Below, one piece after another: positions 43,263 through 52,978 of a stretch of 64,000 nucleotides of DNA. This stretch comes from Belnapia arida (GTDB lineage Bacteria; Pseudomonadota; Alphaproteobacteria; Acetobacterales; Acetobacteraceae). The DNA is taken from NCBI RefSeq assembly GCF_016773205.1, contig NZ_JAETWB010000017.1, positions 1-64,000 of the forward strand, in the 5' to 3' direction. Each line of letters begins with the position of its first letter. Position 1 is the stretch's first letter. The translations under genes were made by a program, and so were the position numbers. The notes beneath the pieces were generated by a model, which worked only from the letters and a program-made list of their open reading frames with translations, had not been told where the DNA came from and did not search any database.

Positions 43263-44006
43263 TCAGCTCACCGCACCCGACATGACGGCGAGATCAGCCT
43301 TGGCCTGTTTTTCCGCCCGCTCCTTCCGCTCGCTGTAGCGGTCGGTCAGGTAGTCCGAGCGGTCGCGCAGTAGCAGGGTGAACTTCACCAACTCCTCCAT
43401 GACGTCAACCACTCGGTCGTAGAGCGGCCCTGGCAGCATCCGGCCCGCCTCGTCGAATTCCTCAAAAGCCTTGGGCACCGAGGATTGATTGGGGATCGTG
43501 ACCATCCGCATCCAGCGGCCGAGCAGACGCAGCGTGTTCACAGCGTTGAAGCTTTGAGAACCACCAGAGACCTGCATCACCGCCAGCGTCCGGCCCTGGG
43601 TCGGGCGGACACCGCGACTTTCGAGGGGAAGCCAGTCGATCTGGTTCTTGAGGATGCCGGTGACGGCGCCGTGCCGCTCCGGGCTGCACCAGACCTGGCC
43701 CTCGGACCAGAGGGAAAGCTCCCGAAGCTCGGCGCCCTTAGGATGGTCGGCGGGCACGCTGTCCACCAATGGCAGGTCGCGGGGGTCGAAGACCCGCGTC
43801 TCGGCGCCGAATCGCCGCAGGATGCGCTCGGCTTCGAGTGTCAGGAAGCGACTATAGGACCGCTCCCGGAGCGAACCGTAGAGCAGCAGGATCCGCGGCG
43901 GGTGCGTGCTGGCGCCGGGGATGCCGAGTTTTTCGATGGTCGGGATGTCGAGCTGCGCCTCCGAGACGTTGGGTAGCGATTGATCCGGAAGGTTCACGTC
44001 ACGCAT
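43263..44006 (-). CDS. arsH: ArsH, NADPH-dependent FMN organoarsenical oxidase
   Basis: 247 residues. The FMN-binding loop [20 protein letters not shown] and the segments [20 protein letters not shown] and [17 protein letters not shown] are diagnostic of ArsH. It oxidises trivalent methyl- and aromatic arsenicals to the less toxic pentavalent forms. It is the last gene of the minus-strand ars operon, 12 bp after arsO. Confidence 0.96.
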   Translation of the reverse strand: MRDVNLPDQSLPNVSEAQLDIPTIEKLGIPGASTHPPRILLLYGSLRERSYSRFLTLEAERILRRFGAETRVFDPRDLPLVDSVPADHPKGAELRELSLWSEGQVWCSPERHGAVTGILKNQIDWLPLESRGVRPTQGRTLAVMQVSGGSQSFNAVNTLRLLGRWMRMVTIPNQSSVPKAFEEFDEAGRMLPGPLYDRVVDVMEELVKFTLLLRDRSDYLTDRYSERKERAEKQAKADLAVMSGAVS

Positions 44007-44018
44007 TCAGGTCTCCAA

Positions 44019-45104
44019 TTAGGCGGCGTTCGCTGGCGGCGTTGCCGCCAAGGTGTCTCCGATCTCCTGGACGGCGCTTCGGGCAGCCCGCGTCACCCCG
44101 GCCAGCGTGGCAGAGGCGAGCCCGGTCCAATCGCCGTAGCCAACCAGCCACAGGCGTGGCTCGCGGACGGACCGGCCACCCCGGACCACGACGCGCCCAT
44201 CCGGCTCCAGCACGCCGAGCGGCGCCAAGTGAGCGAGGGCCGGGCGGAAGCCCGTGCACCAGATGACCGCGTCCACCAGGCTGCGGCTGCCATCCCGCCA
44301 GACCACGCCGTCGGGCTCGAAGCGCAGGAATGGTCGAACGCTGCGCAGCGCGCCGCGGTCGCGGGCCTCCCGGACCGGCGGGACCATGACGATGTTGCCC
44401 AGGCCGCCTCTGGGCGGCCCGGGGTCGCGTCCTTCCTGTTGAGCCCGCACGCGCTCCGTCGCCCGCTCGAACAGCACGCGACCGTCCACCTCGTCCGGCA
44501 GGAAGGTTGGCGCCTGGGGCGTCATCCAGGTCACCTCGGCCACGAGCGACAGCTCGGCTAGGATCTGGGCGCCGGAGTTTCCGCCGCCGCCGACAAGGAC
44601 TCGCTGGCCCACGAATTCCTGCGGCGAGCGGTAGGAGGAGGAGTGCAGCTGCCTCCCGCGGAAGCCCTCCGCCCCAGGGTACTCTGGGAGGAAGGTGCGA
44701 TTGGCGCCGCCAGTCGCGCTGACCACGGCCAAGGCCGTCCAGCTGCCCGCATCGGTCCGGACCAGCAGGCGGTCACCGGCGCGCTCGACAGCCTCGACCC
44801 GGACTGGGCGCCGGACTGGCAGTTGGTATCTTTCCTCGTAGGCTGCGAGGTAGGCGGCCACGTGGTCCCGGCCGGGATACCCGCCACCCGGGACCGGCGG
44901 CATGGGCCAGCCCGGCAGCGAGCTCCACTGCGCGGGGGAGAAGAGCTGCAGAGAGTCCCAGGCCGACGGCCAGGCGCCACCCGGCCTCTCGTTGGCGTCC
45001 AAGATCTCGAAGTCTAGCCCCGTCCGGCGCAGGATATAGCCGACCGCGAGGCCAGACTGCCCGCCGCCGATGACGACGACCTGCCTGCTCTGAGTTTCCG
45101 GCAT
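44019..45104 (-). CDS. arsO: ArsO-type flavin-dependent monooxygenase
   Basis: 361 residues. The FAD motif [20 protein letters not shown] starts at residue 9 and a second nucleotide motif [17 protein letters not shown] lies in the middle, with [10 protein letters not shown] near the end. This matches the ArsO flavoproteins of ars operons, whose exact reaction is debated. It is 7 bp after acr3 and 12 bp before arsH. A second, more distant flavoprotein lies at 19532. Confidence 0.88.
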   Translation of the reverse strand: MPETQSRQVVVIGGGQSGLAVGYILRRTGLDFEILDANERPGGAWPSAWDSLQLFSPAQWSSLPGWPMPPVPGGGYPGRDHVAAYLAAYEERYQLPVRRPVRVEAVERAGDRLLVRTDAGSWTALAVVSATGGANRTFLPEYPGAEGFRGRQLHSSSYRSPQEFVGQRVLVGGGGNSGAQILAELSLVAEVTWMTPQAPTFLPDEVDGRVLFERATERVRAQQEGRDPGPPRGGLGNIVMVPPVREARDRGALRSVRPFLRFEPDGVVWRDGSRSLVDAVIWCTGFRPALAHLAPLGVLEPDGRVVVRGGRSVREPRLWLVGYGDWTGLASATLAGVTRAARSAVQEIGDTLAATPPANAA

Positions 45105-45111
45105 CCGGGGT

Positions 45112-46206
45112 CTAGCGAGCTGCCACCCGGCCTGCCCCTCGGTCGTACCAGCCGCGGGTCCGCATGACGATGTGGACCACGGAGAGCATCACCGGCACCT
45201 CCACCAGCACGCCGACCACGGTGGCCAGCGCGGCGCCGCTCTCGAACCCGAAGAGGCTGATGGCGGCGGCGACGGCGAGCTCGAAGAAGTTGCTGGCACC
45301 GATGAGAGCCGACGGCCCGGCCACGCTGTGCGCCGAACCGCACTGCCGGTTCAGCAGATAGGCGAGACCCGCGTTGAAGTAAACCTGAATGAGGATGGGC
45401 ACGGCGAGCAGCAGGATGACCAACGGTTGCGCCAGGATCTGCTCGCCCTGGAAGCCGAAGAGCAGCACCAGAGTGGTCAGCAAGGCTACCAGGGACACCG
45501 GGTTCAGCGCCTTCAGCATGCGCTGGAGGGCTGCATCACCGCCGGAGGCCAGCAGCGAGCGCCGCCAGATCTGTGCCGCGACGAGAGGCACGATGATATA
45601 GAGCGCCACGGACAGCAGCAGCGTGTCCCAAGGCACCGTGATGGCCGAGAGGCCGAGCAGCAGGCCGACCACGGGCGCGAAGGCGACGACCATGATGGCG
45701 TCGTTCAGCGCGACCTGGCTGAGGGTGAAGTTGGGTTCGCCATCGGTCAGGCGTGACCACACGAAGACCATGGCCGTGCAGGGCGCGGCGGCCAGCAGGA
45801 TGAGCCCGGCGATGTAGCTGTCAATCTGCCCTTCCGGGAGCCATGGCCGGAACAGCCAGCCGATGAACAACCAGCCTAACAGCGCCATGGAGAAGGGCTT
45901 CACCAGCCAGTTCACGCCGAGGGTGACGGCGATGCCGCGCCAGTGCCGAGTGACCTGACCCATAGCGGCGAAATCTACGCGGAGCAGCATGGGCACAATC
46001 ATCAGCCAGATCAGCGCCGCGACCGGGATGTTGACTTGGGCGACCTCCATGCGGCCGAGCGCACGGAAGAAGCCCGGCATGACCGCGCCGAGCGCAATGC
46101 CCGCGACGATGCACAGCGCCACCCAGAGGGTCAGGTAGCGCTCGAAGGTGCCCATCGCCGCCTTGCGGCTCTGGATGGCGGCCTCCGCCTGAGCTGACGC
46201 GCTCAT
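45112..46206 (-). CDS. acr3: Acr3 arsenite efflux permease
   Basis: 364 residues, about 10 membrane helices. Family marks are the conserved Cys in [30 protein letters not shown], and the Glu in [15 protein letters not shown]. Acr3 exports As(OH)3 using proton motive force. The ATG overlaps the arsC stop by 4 bp, so reduction and export are co-translated. Confidence 0.97.
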   Translation of the reverse strand: MSASAQAEAAIQSRKAAMGTFERYLTLWVALCIVAGIALGAVMPGFFRALGRMEVAQVNIPVAALIWLMIVPMLLRVDFAAMGQVTRHWRGIAVTLGVNWLVKPFSMALLGWLFIGWLFRPWLPEGQIDSYIAGLILLAAAPCTAMVFVWSRLTDGEPNFTLSQVALNDAIMVVAFAPVVGLLLGLSAITVPWDTLLLSVALYIIVPLVAAQIWRRSLLASGGDAALQRMLKALNPVSLVALLTTLVLLFGFQGEQILAQPLVILLLAVPILIQVYFNAGLAYLLNRQCGSAHSVAGPSALIGASNFFELAVAAAISLFGFESGAALATVVGVLVEVPVMLSVVHIVMRTRGWYDRGAGRVAAR

Positions 46207-46646
46207 GCCGCCACTCCCTTCGCAACTCGGTGGCCTCGCTCATCGACGACAGGCTCGCCGTCCTCCTTGTCGAAGGCGCCGCGTTGCGGGTTCGGCAGGA
46301 TGTCGAGCACCGTCTCGGACGGCCTGCACAGCTTCACCCCGAGCGGCGTCACGACGATGGGCCGGTTGATGAGGATGGGATGCGCCATCATGGCATCGAG
46401 CAGCTGGCCGTCGGTCAGGGCCGGGTCGCCGAGGCCGAGTGCCGCATAGGGCGTGCCCTTTTGGCGGAGCACATGGCGCACCGGCACACCCATGCGCCGG
46501 ATGAGATCCGACAGCTCCTCCCGGGAGGGCGGCGTCTTCAGGTACTCGACGATGGTCGGCTCTTCGCTGCTGTTGCCGATGAGGCCAAGGACATTGCGGG
46601 ACGTCCCGCAGGCGGGGTTGTGGTAAATGATGAAGCTAGTCGTCAT
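46203..46646 (-). CDS. arsC: ArsC, glutaredoxin-linked arsenate reductase
   Basis: 147 residues. The active site is HNPACGTSRN (C13), as in E. coli R773 ArsC, with supporting arginines in YLKTPPSREEL, LINRPIVVTPLG and LCRPSETV. It reduces As(V) to As(III) with glutathione/glutaredoxin for export by Acr3. It lies 14 bp after the Ntn-like gene and overlaps acr3 by 4 bp. Confidence 0.96.
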   Translation of the reverse strand: MTTSFIIYHNPACGTSRNVLGLIGNSSEEPTIVEYLKTPPSREELSDLIRRMGVPVRHVLRQKGTPYAALGLGDPALTDGQLLDAMMAHPILINRPIVVTPLGVKLCRPSETVLDILPNPQRGAFDKEDGEPVVDERGHRVAKGVAA

Positions 46647-46660
46647 TGAGCGGCCTCTAA

Positions 46661-47305
46661 TTAGACAGCAGATAAACTAGGCGCAGGCCGATTTGCTGCG
46701 AGGTTGAACTGGTGCGGATAGTCCGCAAAGCGATGGATCGTCTTGGCGGTCAACTCATCCTCGGTCATCTGGAACAGGATGATCTCGCCGCCAATGCCAA
46801 CACGCTTCGCTAACGGTTTTTGTTCATCTTCTTCCCGTTGTCGCATAACGATGTCGATGAAAAACGGCTCGAAGGGTTCAATCGAACCGGTGCTGACATC
46901 CACCTGCGGCTTGATGCCAAGACCATAGCGCAGCAATTCCGAGGCAAATCCATTCGGTGAACGGTATGCGTGACCGCGCATCTGCCTCTGATCCTCATCC
47001 CACCCAAAGATGTAGATCGTCGACGTGATGCTTTCGGGAAGCTCCTGCACAACCCCAGGCAGCACAGCAGTGAGCGCCCTGTCGACATCCACGACATGCC
47101 GACACAACGCTCCCGAAATAACAACGGAGAGGGCTCTCATGAGTGCCAGCTCAGATCCAGTCCCGGCCAGAAGGGTTCGCGCGTGGTGTATGGGAAAGAC
47201 CTTCGATATGAATCGAACAGGTAACATGTCGGTCGCGCTGCTGACGAGCGTATCGCAGGCGACAGTCACCTGATCTTCTTGCAGCACCCAGTTCAAAGCG
47301 GTCAT
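46661..47305 (-). CDS. Proteasome-like (Ntn-hydrolase) candidate inside the ars operon
   Basis: 214 residues. MTALNWVLQEDQVTVACDTL aligns with the start of HslV/proteasome beta subunits: if Met is removed, Thr is residue 1, Asp is residue 17 and a Lys (ISKV) is residue 34, close to the Thr1-Asp17-Lys33 catalytic set. The segment TLLAGTGSELALMRALSVVI also fits this fold. There is no HslU partner. It sits between arsJ (95 bp upstream) and arsC (14 bp downstream), with lower GC than its neighbours, so it may be a recent insertion. Family assignment is by eye and needs a profile search. Confidence 0.55.
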   Translation of the reverse strand: MTALNWVLQEDQVTVACDTLVSSATDMLPVRFISKVFPIHHARTLLAGTGSELALMRALSVVISGALCRHVVDVDRALTAVLPGVVQELPESITSTIYIFGWDEDQRQMRGHAYRSPNGFASELLRYGLGIKPQVDVSTGSIEPFEPFFIDIVMRQREEDEQKPLAKRVGIGGEIILFQMTEDELTAKTIHRFADYPHQFNLAANRPAPSLSAV

Positions 47306-47400
47306 GGGCTGTCCAACTCGGAGGTTTTGAAGCTCGGATAATCCAACAATGCGGCTTCCACAGACCGTCAGAGCCTGCAGTGGCTAACCGAAGTGCATCC

Positions 47401-48630
47401 TTAGATCACGATCCGTCTTGCCTCGGCCCGCAGGGGCAGCATGAAGGTCAGCGCCATGCAGGCCGCCAGCATCGCCGCCGAACCCCAGAGGCATGCTTGA
47501 AGGCCACCCCACTGCGTCAGGATGCCGGACAGCAGGATGCCGAACAGGCGCCCTCCGGCATTGGCGGCGTAGTAGAAGCCGACGTCCTCGGCGGCCTTCT
47601 CCGAGCCTGCGTAGGCTAGGATCAGATAGCTGTGGAGCGACGAGTTGACCGCAAAGGCGAAGCCGAACACCGCCAAGCCGACGACCACGATGACATCCGG
47701 GCGCCCGACGCCGCCGGTGGCCAGCAGGAGGGCGATGGCGGCCGGGATCGCGGTTAGGGCCGCAGCCCAGAGCCGCGCCTCGGGAACCTCCCGCGACAGC
47801 CCGTCCTCGCTGCGGCGGACGACCGACGGCGCCAGGGCCTGCACCCCGCCGTAGCCGATGGTCCAGGCGGCGAGGAAGGTCGAGACCCCGACGTAGTGCC
47901 AGCCCTGGCTGTAGAGGAACACCGGCAGGCCCACGACGAACCAGACGTCGCGCGAGCCGAACATGAAGATCCGGGCGCCTGCCAGCAGGTTCACGCCCCG
48001 GCTCTTTGCCATGAGTTCCTTGAAGCTCTTTGATGCCTTCGCCTTGCCGAGTTCGCGCGGTAGCGACAGCAGTACGCCAGCCAGGACGACGGCCAGCAGG
48101 GCCACCAGCAGCCAGAGCGCCGGACGGAACCCCACGAACTGGAGCAGGGCGCCGCCCACGAAGAAGCCAAAGCCCTTCATGGCGTTTTTGGAGCCGGTGA
48201 ACCAGGCCACCCACCGGAACAGCTGACCGGCGCCCTGCTGCGAGGTTGCCTTGATGGCTGACTTAGAGGCGGTCTTGGTCAGGTCCTTGGCCACCCCGGA
48301 GATGCCCTGGGCGGCCACCACCCAGGCGACCGACATGGCCGCGCCCCAGGCTGGGTCCAGCGCCGACAACATGAGCAGCCCGCAAATCTGTAGGCTCAGG
48401 CCGATCGAGAGCATGCGGGGGATGCCGAAGCGGGCCGCCAACCAGCCCCCACCGAAGTTCGCGAAGATGCCCGCTGCCTCGTAGAGCAGGAACAGGAAGG
48501 CTAGCGTGAACGGCGTGTAGCCGAGCTGGTAGAAGTGCAACAGCACCAGCATCCGCAACGCCCCGTCCGTGAGGGTGAACCCCCAGTAGGCACCGGTCAC
48601 GACGAGGTAGTTGCGGATGCCTGACATCAT
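47401..48630 (-). CDS. arsJ: ArsJ, organoarsenical (1-arseno-3-phosphoglycerate) exporter
   Basis: 409 residues, MFS-type with about 12 helices. Landmarks are [20 protein letters not shown] at the start, [16 protein letters not shown] and [20 protein letters not shown], which characterise ArsJ. It exports 1-arseno-3-phosphoglycerate made by the partner GAPDH. The ATG overlaps the gap stop by 4 bp. Together they give arsenate resistance without reduction to As(III). Confidence 0.95.
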   Translation of the reverse strand: MMSGIRNYLVVTGAYWGFTLTDGALRMLVLLHFYQLGYTPFTLAFLFLLYEAAGIFANFGGGWLAARFGIPRMLSIGLSLQICGLLMLSALDPAWGAAMSVAWVVAAQGISGVAKDLTKTASKSAIKATSQQGAGQLFRWVAWFTGSKNAMKGFGFFVGGALLQFVGFRPALWLLVALLAVVLAGVLLSLPRELGKAKASKSFKELMAKSRGVNLLAGARIFMFGSRDVWFVVGLPVFLYSQGWHYVGVSTFLAAWTIGYGGVQALAPSVVRRSEDGLSREVPEARLWAAALTAIPAAIALLLATGGVGRPDVIVVVGLAVFGFAFAVNSSLHSYLILAYAGSEKAAEDVGFYYAANAGGRLFGILLSGILTQWGGLQACLWGSAAMLAACMALTFMLPLRAEARRIVI

Positions 48631-49670
48631 GCTCCCCGTTCGATGACAATGTTGGCCAGGTCCACCATCCGACAGGCATAGCCCATCTCGTTGTCGTACC
48701 AGGCGTATACCTTCAGCAGGGTGCCGTCGGTCACCATGGTGCTTGGCCCGTCGACGATCGCACTGCGGGTATCGTTGGCGTAGTCGGCCGAAACCAGCGG
48801 CCTGGTCTCGAAGCCGAGGATGCCCGCGAGCGGTCCCGCCGCCGCCGCGCGGAACAGCTCGTTGACCTCGGTTTCGGTGGTCTCGCGCCGCATCTCGAAG
48901 ACGGCATCCGTCAACGAGGCGTTCAGCACCGGTGCCCGGACGGCGTGACCGTTCAGGCGGCCCTTGAGCTCGGGGTAGATGAGCGAGATGGCGGTGGCGC
49001 TGCCGGTTGTCGTCGGCTGGAGGGACAGCATGGCCGAGCGGGCTCGGCGCAGGTCCTTGTGCGGCGCGTCCACGACCACGTTGGTGTTGGTCGGGTCGTG
49101 GATGGTAGTGATTTGGCCGTGCCGAATGCCGATGGCCTCGTGGACAACCTTCACCACAGGGGCGAGGCAGTTCGTGGTGCAGGAGGCGGCGGTCAGCAAC
49201 CGGTGTTCCCGCGGGTCGTAGCGGTCGTCATTAACGCCGACGACCACGTTCAAGGCGGAGCCGTCCTTGACCGGCGCCGCGACGATGACCCGCTTAACGC
49301 CCCGGTCGAGGTAGCCCTGGAGCTGCTCCTGCTTCAGGAATTTGCCCGTGCATTCCAGGACGATGTCGCAGCCCAAGTCGCCCCAGGGCACCTCGGACGG
49401 GGCGGCTTCCGCGCTGAAGCCGATGTGCCGGTTGCCGATGGTGATGGCGCGGCCATCCTCCGCCCCGATCCGCTCGCGCCAGCGGCCGTGGATGCTGTCG
49501 AACGCGAGGAGGTGGGCGGTAGCCTCGGCGCCGCCCTTGAGCTCGTTCACATGGACGACGTCCAGCCGGTTGCCCGCGCGCGGATCCTCGTTCTCCCGGA
49601 ATACGCCGCCCAGGCCCGCGCGGAGCGCCAGCCTGCCGATGCGGCCCATACCATTGATGCCTATGCGCAT
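48627..49670 (-). CDS. gap: ars-operon glyceraldehyde-3-phosphate dehydrogenase
   Basis: 347 residues. The start [19 protein letters not shown] carries the NAD Rossmann motif; upstream in-frame codons read into arsR and lack family features. The catalytic Cys is C164 in [15 protein letters not shown], and the C-terminal [15 protein letters not shown] is typical. In ars operons this enzyme uses arsenate in place of phosphate to form 1-arseno-3-phosphoglycerate for ArsJ. It begins 1 bp after the arsR-arsC fusion stop. Confidence 0.95.
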   Translation of the reverse strand: MRIGINGMGRIGRLALRAGLGGVFRENEDPRAGNRLDVVHVNELKGGAEATAHLLAFDSIHGRWRERIGAEDGRAITIGNRHIGFSAEAAPSEVPWGDLGCDIVLECTGKFLKQEQLQGYLDRGVKRVIVAAPVKDGSALNVVVGVNDDRYDPREHRLLTAASCTTNCLAPVVKVVHEAIGIRHGQITTIHDPTNTNVVVDAPHKDLRRARSAMLSLQPTTTGSATAISLIYPELKGRLNGHAVRAPVLNASLTDAVFEMRRETTETEVNELFRAAAAGPLAGILGFETRPLVSADYANDTRSAIVDGPSTMVTDGTLLKVYAWYDNEMGYACRMVDLANIVIERGA

Positions 49671-49671
49671 C

Positions 49672-50532
49672 TCAACGGTCCTTTGCGACGGAGAGGGGGG
49701 CCTGCGCGAGGTCATCCAGCTGGTGCCGCAGCGACATGCGGTCCAGCGCATCGAACTTCAGGTTGGTGAAGATGCCGATACGCCGATGCAGGCTGGCGTA
49801 GAGCTCATTGAGTAAGAGCACCCGCTCGCTGGATCCTGGCTCGAACTTGCCGGGTCCTGGCAGTGGCCAGGATGCAGTGATAGCCCGGTCGCCGAAGTCG
49901 GGGCAGTTCTGACCCTGAAGGGTGTCGCACAGCGCTATTACGAAATCCATGCGGGGCGCTTCTCTGTGCAGGAACTCTTGCCAGGATTTGCTCCGAATGC
50001 CCGACACGTCATGGCCAAGGGTCTTGAGCTTCTCCACGACCTCCGGCATGGGTTGGGGCGCCGGATCGGACCCCGCCGAATAGGCCCGGAAGCGGTCCCC
50101 TCCCAGCTTCCTCAGAACCGCCTCAGCCATCAGCGAGCGCGCGGAGTTACGCGTACAAAGGAAGAGGACGTTGAAGGCAGGCTTCATCGGGGAGTTCTCC
50201 GGGGAGGAGGCGAGCATTGGCAAGGTCAGCGCTCCACAAAGCTCAGGTTGGCCGCCGCAACAGGACTCTGTGAGAAAGGCGATGGTTTGACGGAGGCGGT
50301 CGACCTGGACGGCGTAAATCAGGCTGCGGCCCTGCCGGGTTGGGCGGATCAACCCCACCTGCTCCAGGGCCCGCAGATGGAAAGACAAGGTAGAGGGCAC
50401 GATGCCTAGGGCTGTGCCAATTGCTCCCGCGGAGAGGCCGCTGGGGCCTGCTTCGAGAAGCGCGCGCAGCAGCTCCAGGCGGGACTCCTGGCCAAGGGCG
50501 GCGAAAACATCGGCAGCCGTTGAAGATTCCAT
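49672..50532 (-). CDS. ArsR repressor fused to LMW-phosphatase-type ArsC
   Basis: 286 residues. Residues 1-100 are an ArsR winged helix ([20 protein letters not shown]) with C91, C92 and C99 ([11 protein letters not shown]) placed to bind As(III). Residues 116-286 are a low-molecular-weight phosphatase domain with C126-x5-R ([10 protein letters not shown]) and two further Cys in [12 protein letters not shown], as in thioredoxin-linked ArsC. The usual Asp-Pro general-acid site reads [10 protein letters not shown] here, with Gly instead of Asp, so reductase activity is uncertain. It heads the operon through gap and arsJ. ArsR-ArsC fusions are known in other bacteria. Confidence 0.9.
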   Translation of the reverse strand: MESSTAADVFAALGQESRLELLRALLEAGPSGLSAGAIGTALGIVPSTLSFHLRALEQVGLIRPTRQGRSLIYAVQVDRLRQTIAFLTESCCGGQPELCGALTLPMLASSPENSPMKPAFNVLFLCTRNSARSLMAEAVLRKLGGDRFRAYSAGSDPAPQPMPEVVEKLKTLGHDVSGIRSKSWQEFLHREAPRMDFVIALCDTLQGQNCPDFGDRAITASWPLPGPGKFEPGSSERVLLLNELYASLHRRIGIFTNLKFDALDRMSLRHQLDDLAQAPLSVAKDR

Positions 50533-50610
50533 CGTTTTTAACCTCGGCAGCCGCTGCGCGGCGCCGGACCCCCTGCTGCTGCGGGCATGCCGCTGCGGCT
50601 AGTCGTCATG

Positions 50611-50660
50611 TAATCACCCTCTGGACCTCGCCGCTCACTTACTAACAATTACGGTGATTA
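50611..50660. promoter_or_regulatory. Candidate ArsR operator upstream of the ars operon
   Basis: TAATCACC (50611-50618) and GGTGATTA (50653-50660) are perfect inverted repeats 34 bp apart in the 162-bp gap before the arsR-arsC fusion. The stretch between is AT-rich near 50640-50655 (ACTAACAATTA). This is the expected place for ArsR binding, but the spacing is wider than a classical single site. Confidence 0.4.
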
Positions 50661-50694
50661 TGATGAGCGACTGGGTTTCTGAGATTGAAGCGCA

Positions 50695-51780
50695 TCAATC
50701 ATTTGGGCGCCGCATCATGATGGTGCGGTCTCGCACCACAGCCCGAACCTGCAGCAGGCGTTCGGAGTCGACGGGCACCAAGCCGATACGCAGAAGGTAA
50801 CCACCGGACCCCATAGCGCCGTCGGAGACATATTCAGCAAGGAACTCTTTAAGGCCTGGCACCCGTTCGAGGTTCGGCCGCTTCACATACAAGAAGAGAG
50901 GCCGCGAGAGAGGGTAACGCCCAGAGGCAATGGTCTCGGCGGCATCATCCACGCCCTCGATGGAGGACCCTTCGATGCGCTCCCTGTTGGCTTGCAGGAA
51001 GCTGAAACCGAAGACGCCGAGCGTACCGTCGCGGCCCTCCGTAACGCGACGTACGATGGCTTGGTCGTCCTCGCCGCCGTCGACCCAGCCTCCGTCCTCC
51101 CTCACAGTGCTGCAGAGGCGGGTCCGCTCAGCGGCATCCGTGATGACCTGGATTTCCGGAAACGTCCGGCAGCCTGCCAACATCGCTAGTTCGGTGAAGC
51201 TGTCGCGGGTGCCGGAAGTTCGCGGCGGTCCGATGACGCTGATGGGCCAGTCTGGCAAGGAGGCCGAGATTTGGCGCCATGAGGTGAACGGGTTCGGTAC
51301 AATGCGCCCGCCCTGCGGTACCTCCTTGGCCATCCCCATCCACAGTTGAGCCAGAGTAAAGTTGGGCGAAGGCAACCCTCTGCGATGTGCCACGACGATA
51401 CCGTCGAACCCGATTGGGATTTCCATTATTTCGTTCACGCCGTTTCGGACGCATAAGCTGAACTCGCCAGCCGTCATGCGGCGTGATGCGTTTTGGACGT
51501 CAGGATGCTGGAGGTTAGAACCTCGGCAAAATTGTGCGAAGCCATGCACAGTGCCGGTGCTGGTAACCTGCACCCGCTCCCCTCCTGCCGCTCTCGCAAT
51601 GCTGCTGGCGACTGCGGAAGTGAAAGGGAACACTGTCGAGCTGCCGGTTACCTGGACCGTTTCACGTGGCTGTGCAGCCGCTGGATGACCGTACATGGCC
51701 AGCATGGCCGCAACTACTGCAGCAATCAAAACCTTGCTCGACTTGCGGCCAAACGGGCCTCCGTCCTTCTCACGCCTCAT
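50695..51780 (-). CDS. pstS: PstS-like phosphate/arsenate-binding protein
   Basis: 361 residues from MRREKDGGPFGRKSSK. An N-terminal signal (VLIAAVVAAMLAMYGHPAAA) is followed by VQVTGSSTVFPFTSAVAS, the TGSST phosphate-binding loop, then GFDGIVVAHRRG and SGTRDSFTELAML. This is the PstS family, periplasmic. PstS genes beside ars and aio clusters are known and may select phosphate over arsenate or feed a signal to aio expression. It is upstream of and co-directional with arsR-arsC. No pstCAB is present. Confidence 0.9.
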   Translation of the reverse strand: MRREKDGGPFGRKSSKVLIAAVVAAMLAMYGHPAAAQPRETVQVTGSSTVFPFTSAVASSIARAAGGERVQVTSTGTVHGFAQFCRGSNLQHPDVQNASRRMTAGEFSLCVRNGVNEIMEIPIGFDGIVVAHRRGLPSPNFTLAQLWMGMAKEVPQGGRIVPNPFTSWRQISASLPDWPISVIGPPRTSGTRDSFTELAMLAGCRTFPEIQVITDAAERTRLCSTVREDGGWVDGGEDDQAIVRRVTEGRDGTLGVFGFSFLQANRERIEGSSIEGVDDAAETIASGRYPLSRPLFLYVKRPNLERVPGLKEFLAEYVSDGAMGSGGYLLRIGLVPVDSERLLQVRAVVRDRTIMMRRPND

Positions 51781-52205
51781 CTGACCACCACGACACCGCT
51801 CCTCCGCTGATGTCGGCCGATGTCCCGCAACGAAAGCCAGCATAGCTTTGAGACCTTCCACGCAAACACCCAGACAAGAAAGCTCAATTCGAGGTTTGCA
51901 GAAAGGTCATAGAATGCCGATGGGATGTTGTCTGTTACAGAACAGTGAAATCCCATGGGCTTGGGTCCGGCTACACGGGATCCATGGGTGCGCTGAAGCA
52001 GTTTGATGAACCATGCGCTTGGCTGAACAACAGTAGGGTACGAAGCAGGAGCATCCGTAAGGCGGCGGCTCTGATACGGCCTGCAACGGAGACCGTCGAT
52101 TTTGGCGACTACTGCAATGGCTCGAGTGCGGCTCAACGGTGTTGGGGCGTTGACACGACAGTGTCATATAGAAGAGTTTGCGGCTTGTTAGCCATGAGAC
52201 AGGCC
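51781..52205. other. Intergenic stretch with a small palindrome
   Basis: 425 bp between pstS and the small gene at 52206. Apart from the palindrome at 52151-52166, nothing recognisable is present. Confidence 0.5.
52151..52166 (+). promoter_or_regulatory. TGACAC-N4-GTGTCA palindrome
   Basis: TGACAC-GACA-GTGTCA lies 40 bp before the small gene and overlaps a TTGACA box (52150-52155), followed by TATAGA. It could be an operator over a promoter. The spacing to TATAGA is too short for an optimal sigma-70 promoter. Confidence 0.4.
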
Positions 52206-52430
52206 ATGAACAAGCCGCAGCAGGTAATCTTGAAGGCTTACCGAGACCACCGTCTTGAGGTTTCAGACGACGGCGGTGATGGATGGGTTCTCGTCTTGTA
52301 TTCACCGGACGGAGTACGCTCTGCAACATTCCGAAGCAGTGTTCCGAACGGGTTAAATATTCTAATTGCGGAGGCTGAAAATACCGTCGACCGCCGCTTT
52401 GACGGCTGCCCATGGGAAAGGGCGCCGTAA
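52206..52430 (+). CDS. Small hypothetical protein
   Basis: 74 residues from MNKPQQVILKAYRDHRLEVS (a start at 52194 adds MRQA). It looks like a compact alpha/beta protein (GWVLVLYSPDGVRSATF, LNILIAEAENTVDRRF). Family not recognised. It precedes the replication gene on the same strand by 548 bp. Confidence 0.45.
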   Translation: MNKPQQVILKAYRDHRLEVSDDGGDGWVLVLYSPDGVRSATFRSSVPNGLNILIAEAENTVDRRFDGCPWERAP

Positions 52431-52978
52431 GCTGAACGGCCTGAACGGACAGTCGACGGGGACAACTCGGACTGTTTCCACCAACGTCACATCCAGTGTC
52501 GAGCCGGTCGGGTTGCGTCGCCACAGTTCTGCTTGAAGCAGCTGACGGTAGTCGAGGACGCGAGCGATCCACCATGCCCTGCATACTCGCGCGAAGTTAG
52601 GCGGCCTAGCCCAGCACCTCCGCAACGCGGGAGGATTCGCGCCATAGAGGCAATGGTTAGGCGTCGCAGAATCCTCTCTCAACCCTGCCGTTCTCCGGTC
52701 GCTGATACCCCACAAGCTGTCGTTCCCTACTTTTAGTTTAGGTTTTTCTTCTAGGAGAATCGGCATTTTGAGCAGAATGTAGGAATCGGGTCCGGAACCG
52801 AAGCCCTTCAGGTCTCGTCGGACATCGTGTTTGTAACGAGGCCGTGAATGGATTCCCATCCGGCTCGCGTCGAAAGCGCGGGCAATCAGGACAGCGCTGA
52901 CGCGGCGGCTACGCCTGTGCGTGCCAAAACGCGCCAGCGTAAGCTTGGAGTGCGACGGCCTCGGAGGCGTAAACCGGA
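52431..52978. other. Leader region of the replication gene
   Basis: 548 bp with no convincing gene. The right part overlaps an open frame starting ATG at 52848 that is very rich in Arg and looks out of phase with the rep gene. A T-rich stretch around 52731-52752 may belong to a promoter or replication region. Confidence 0.4.

Noticed and set aside
19055-52430. Insertion sequences within the arsenic island
   Set aside because: No transposase, integrase or terminal inverted repeat pair was recognised on either strand, despite the island-like gene content.
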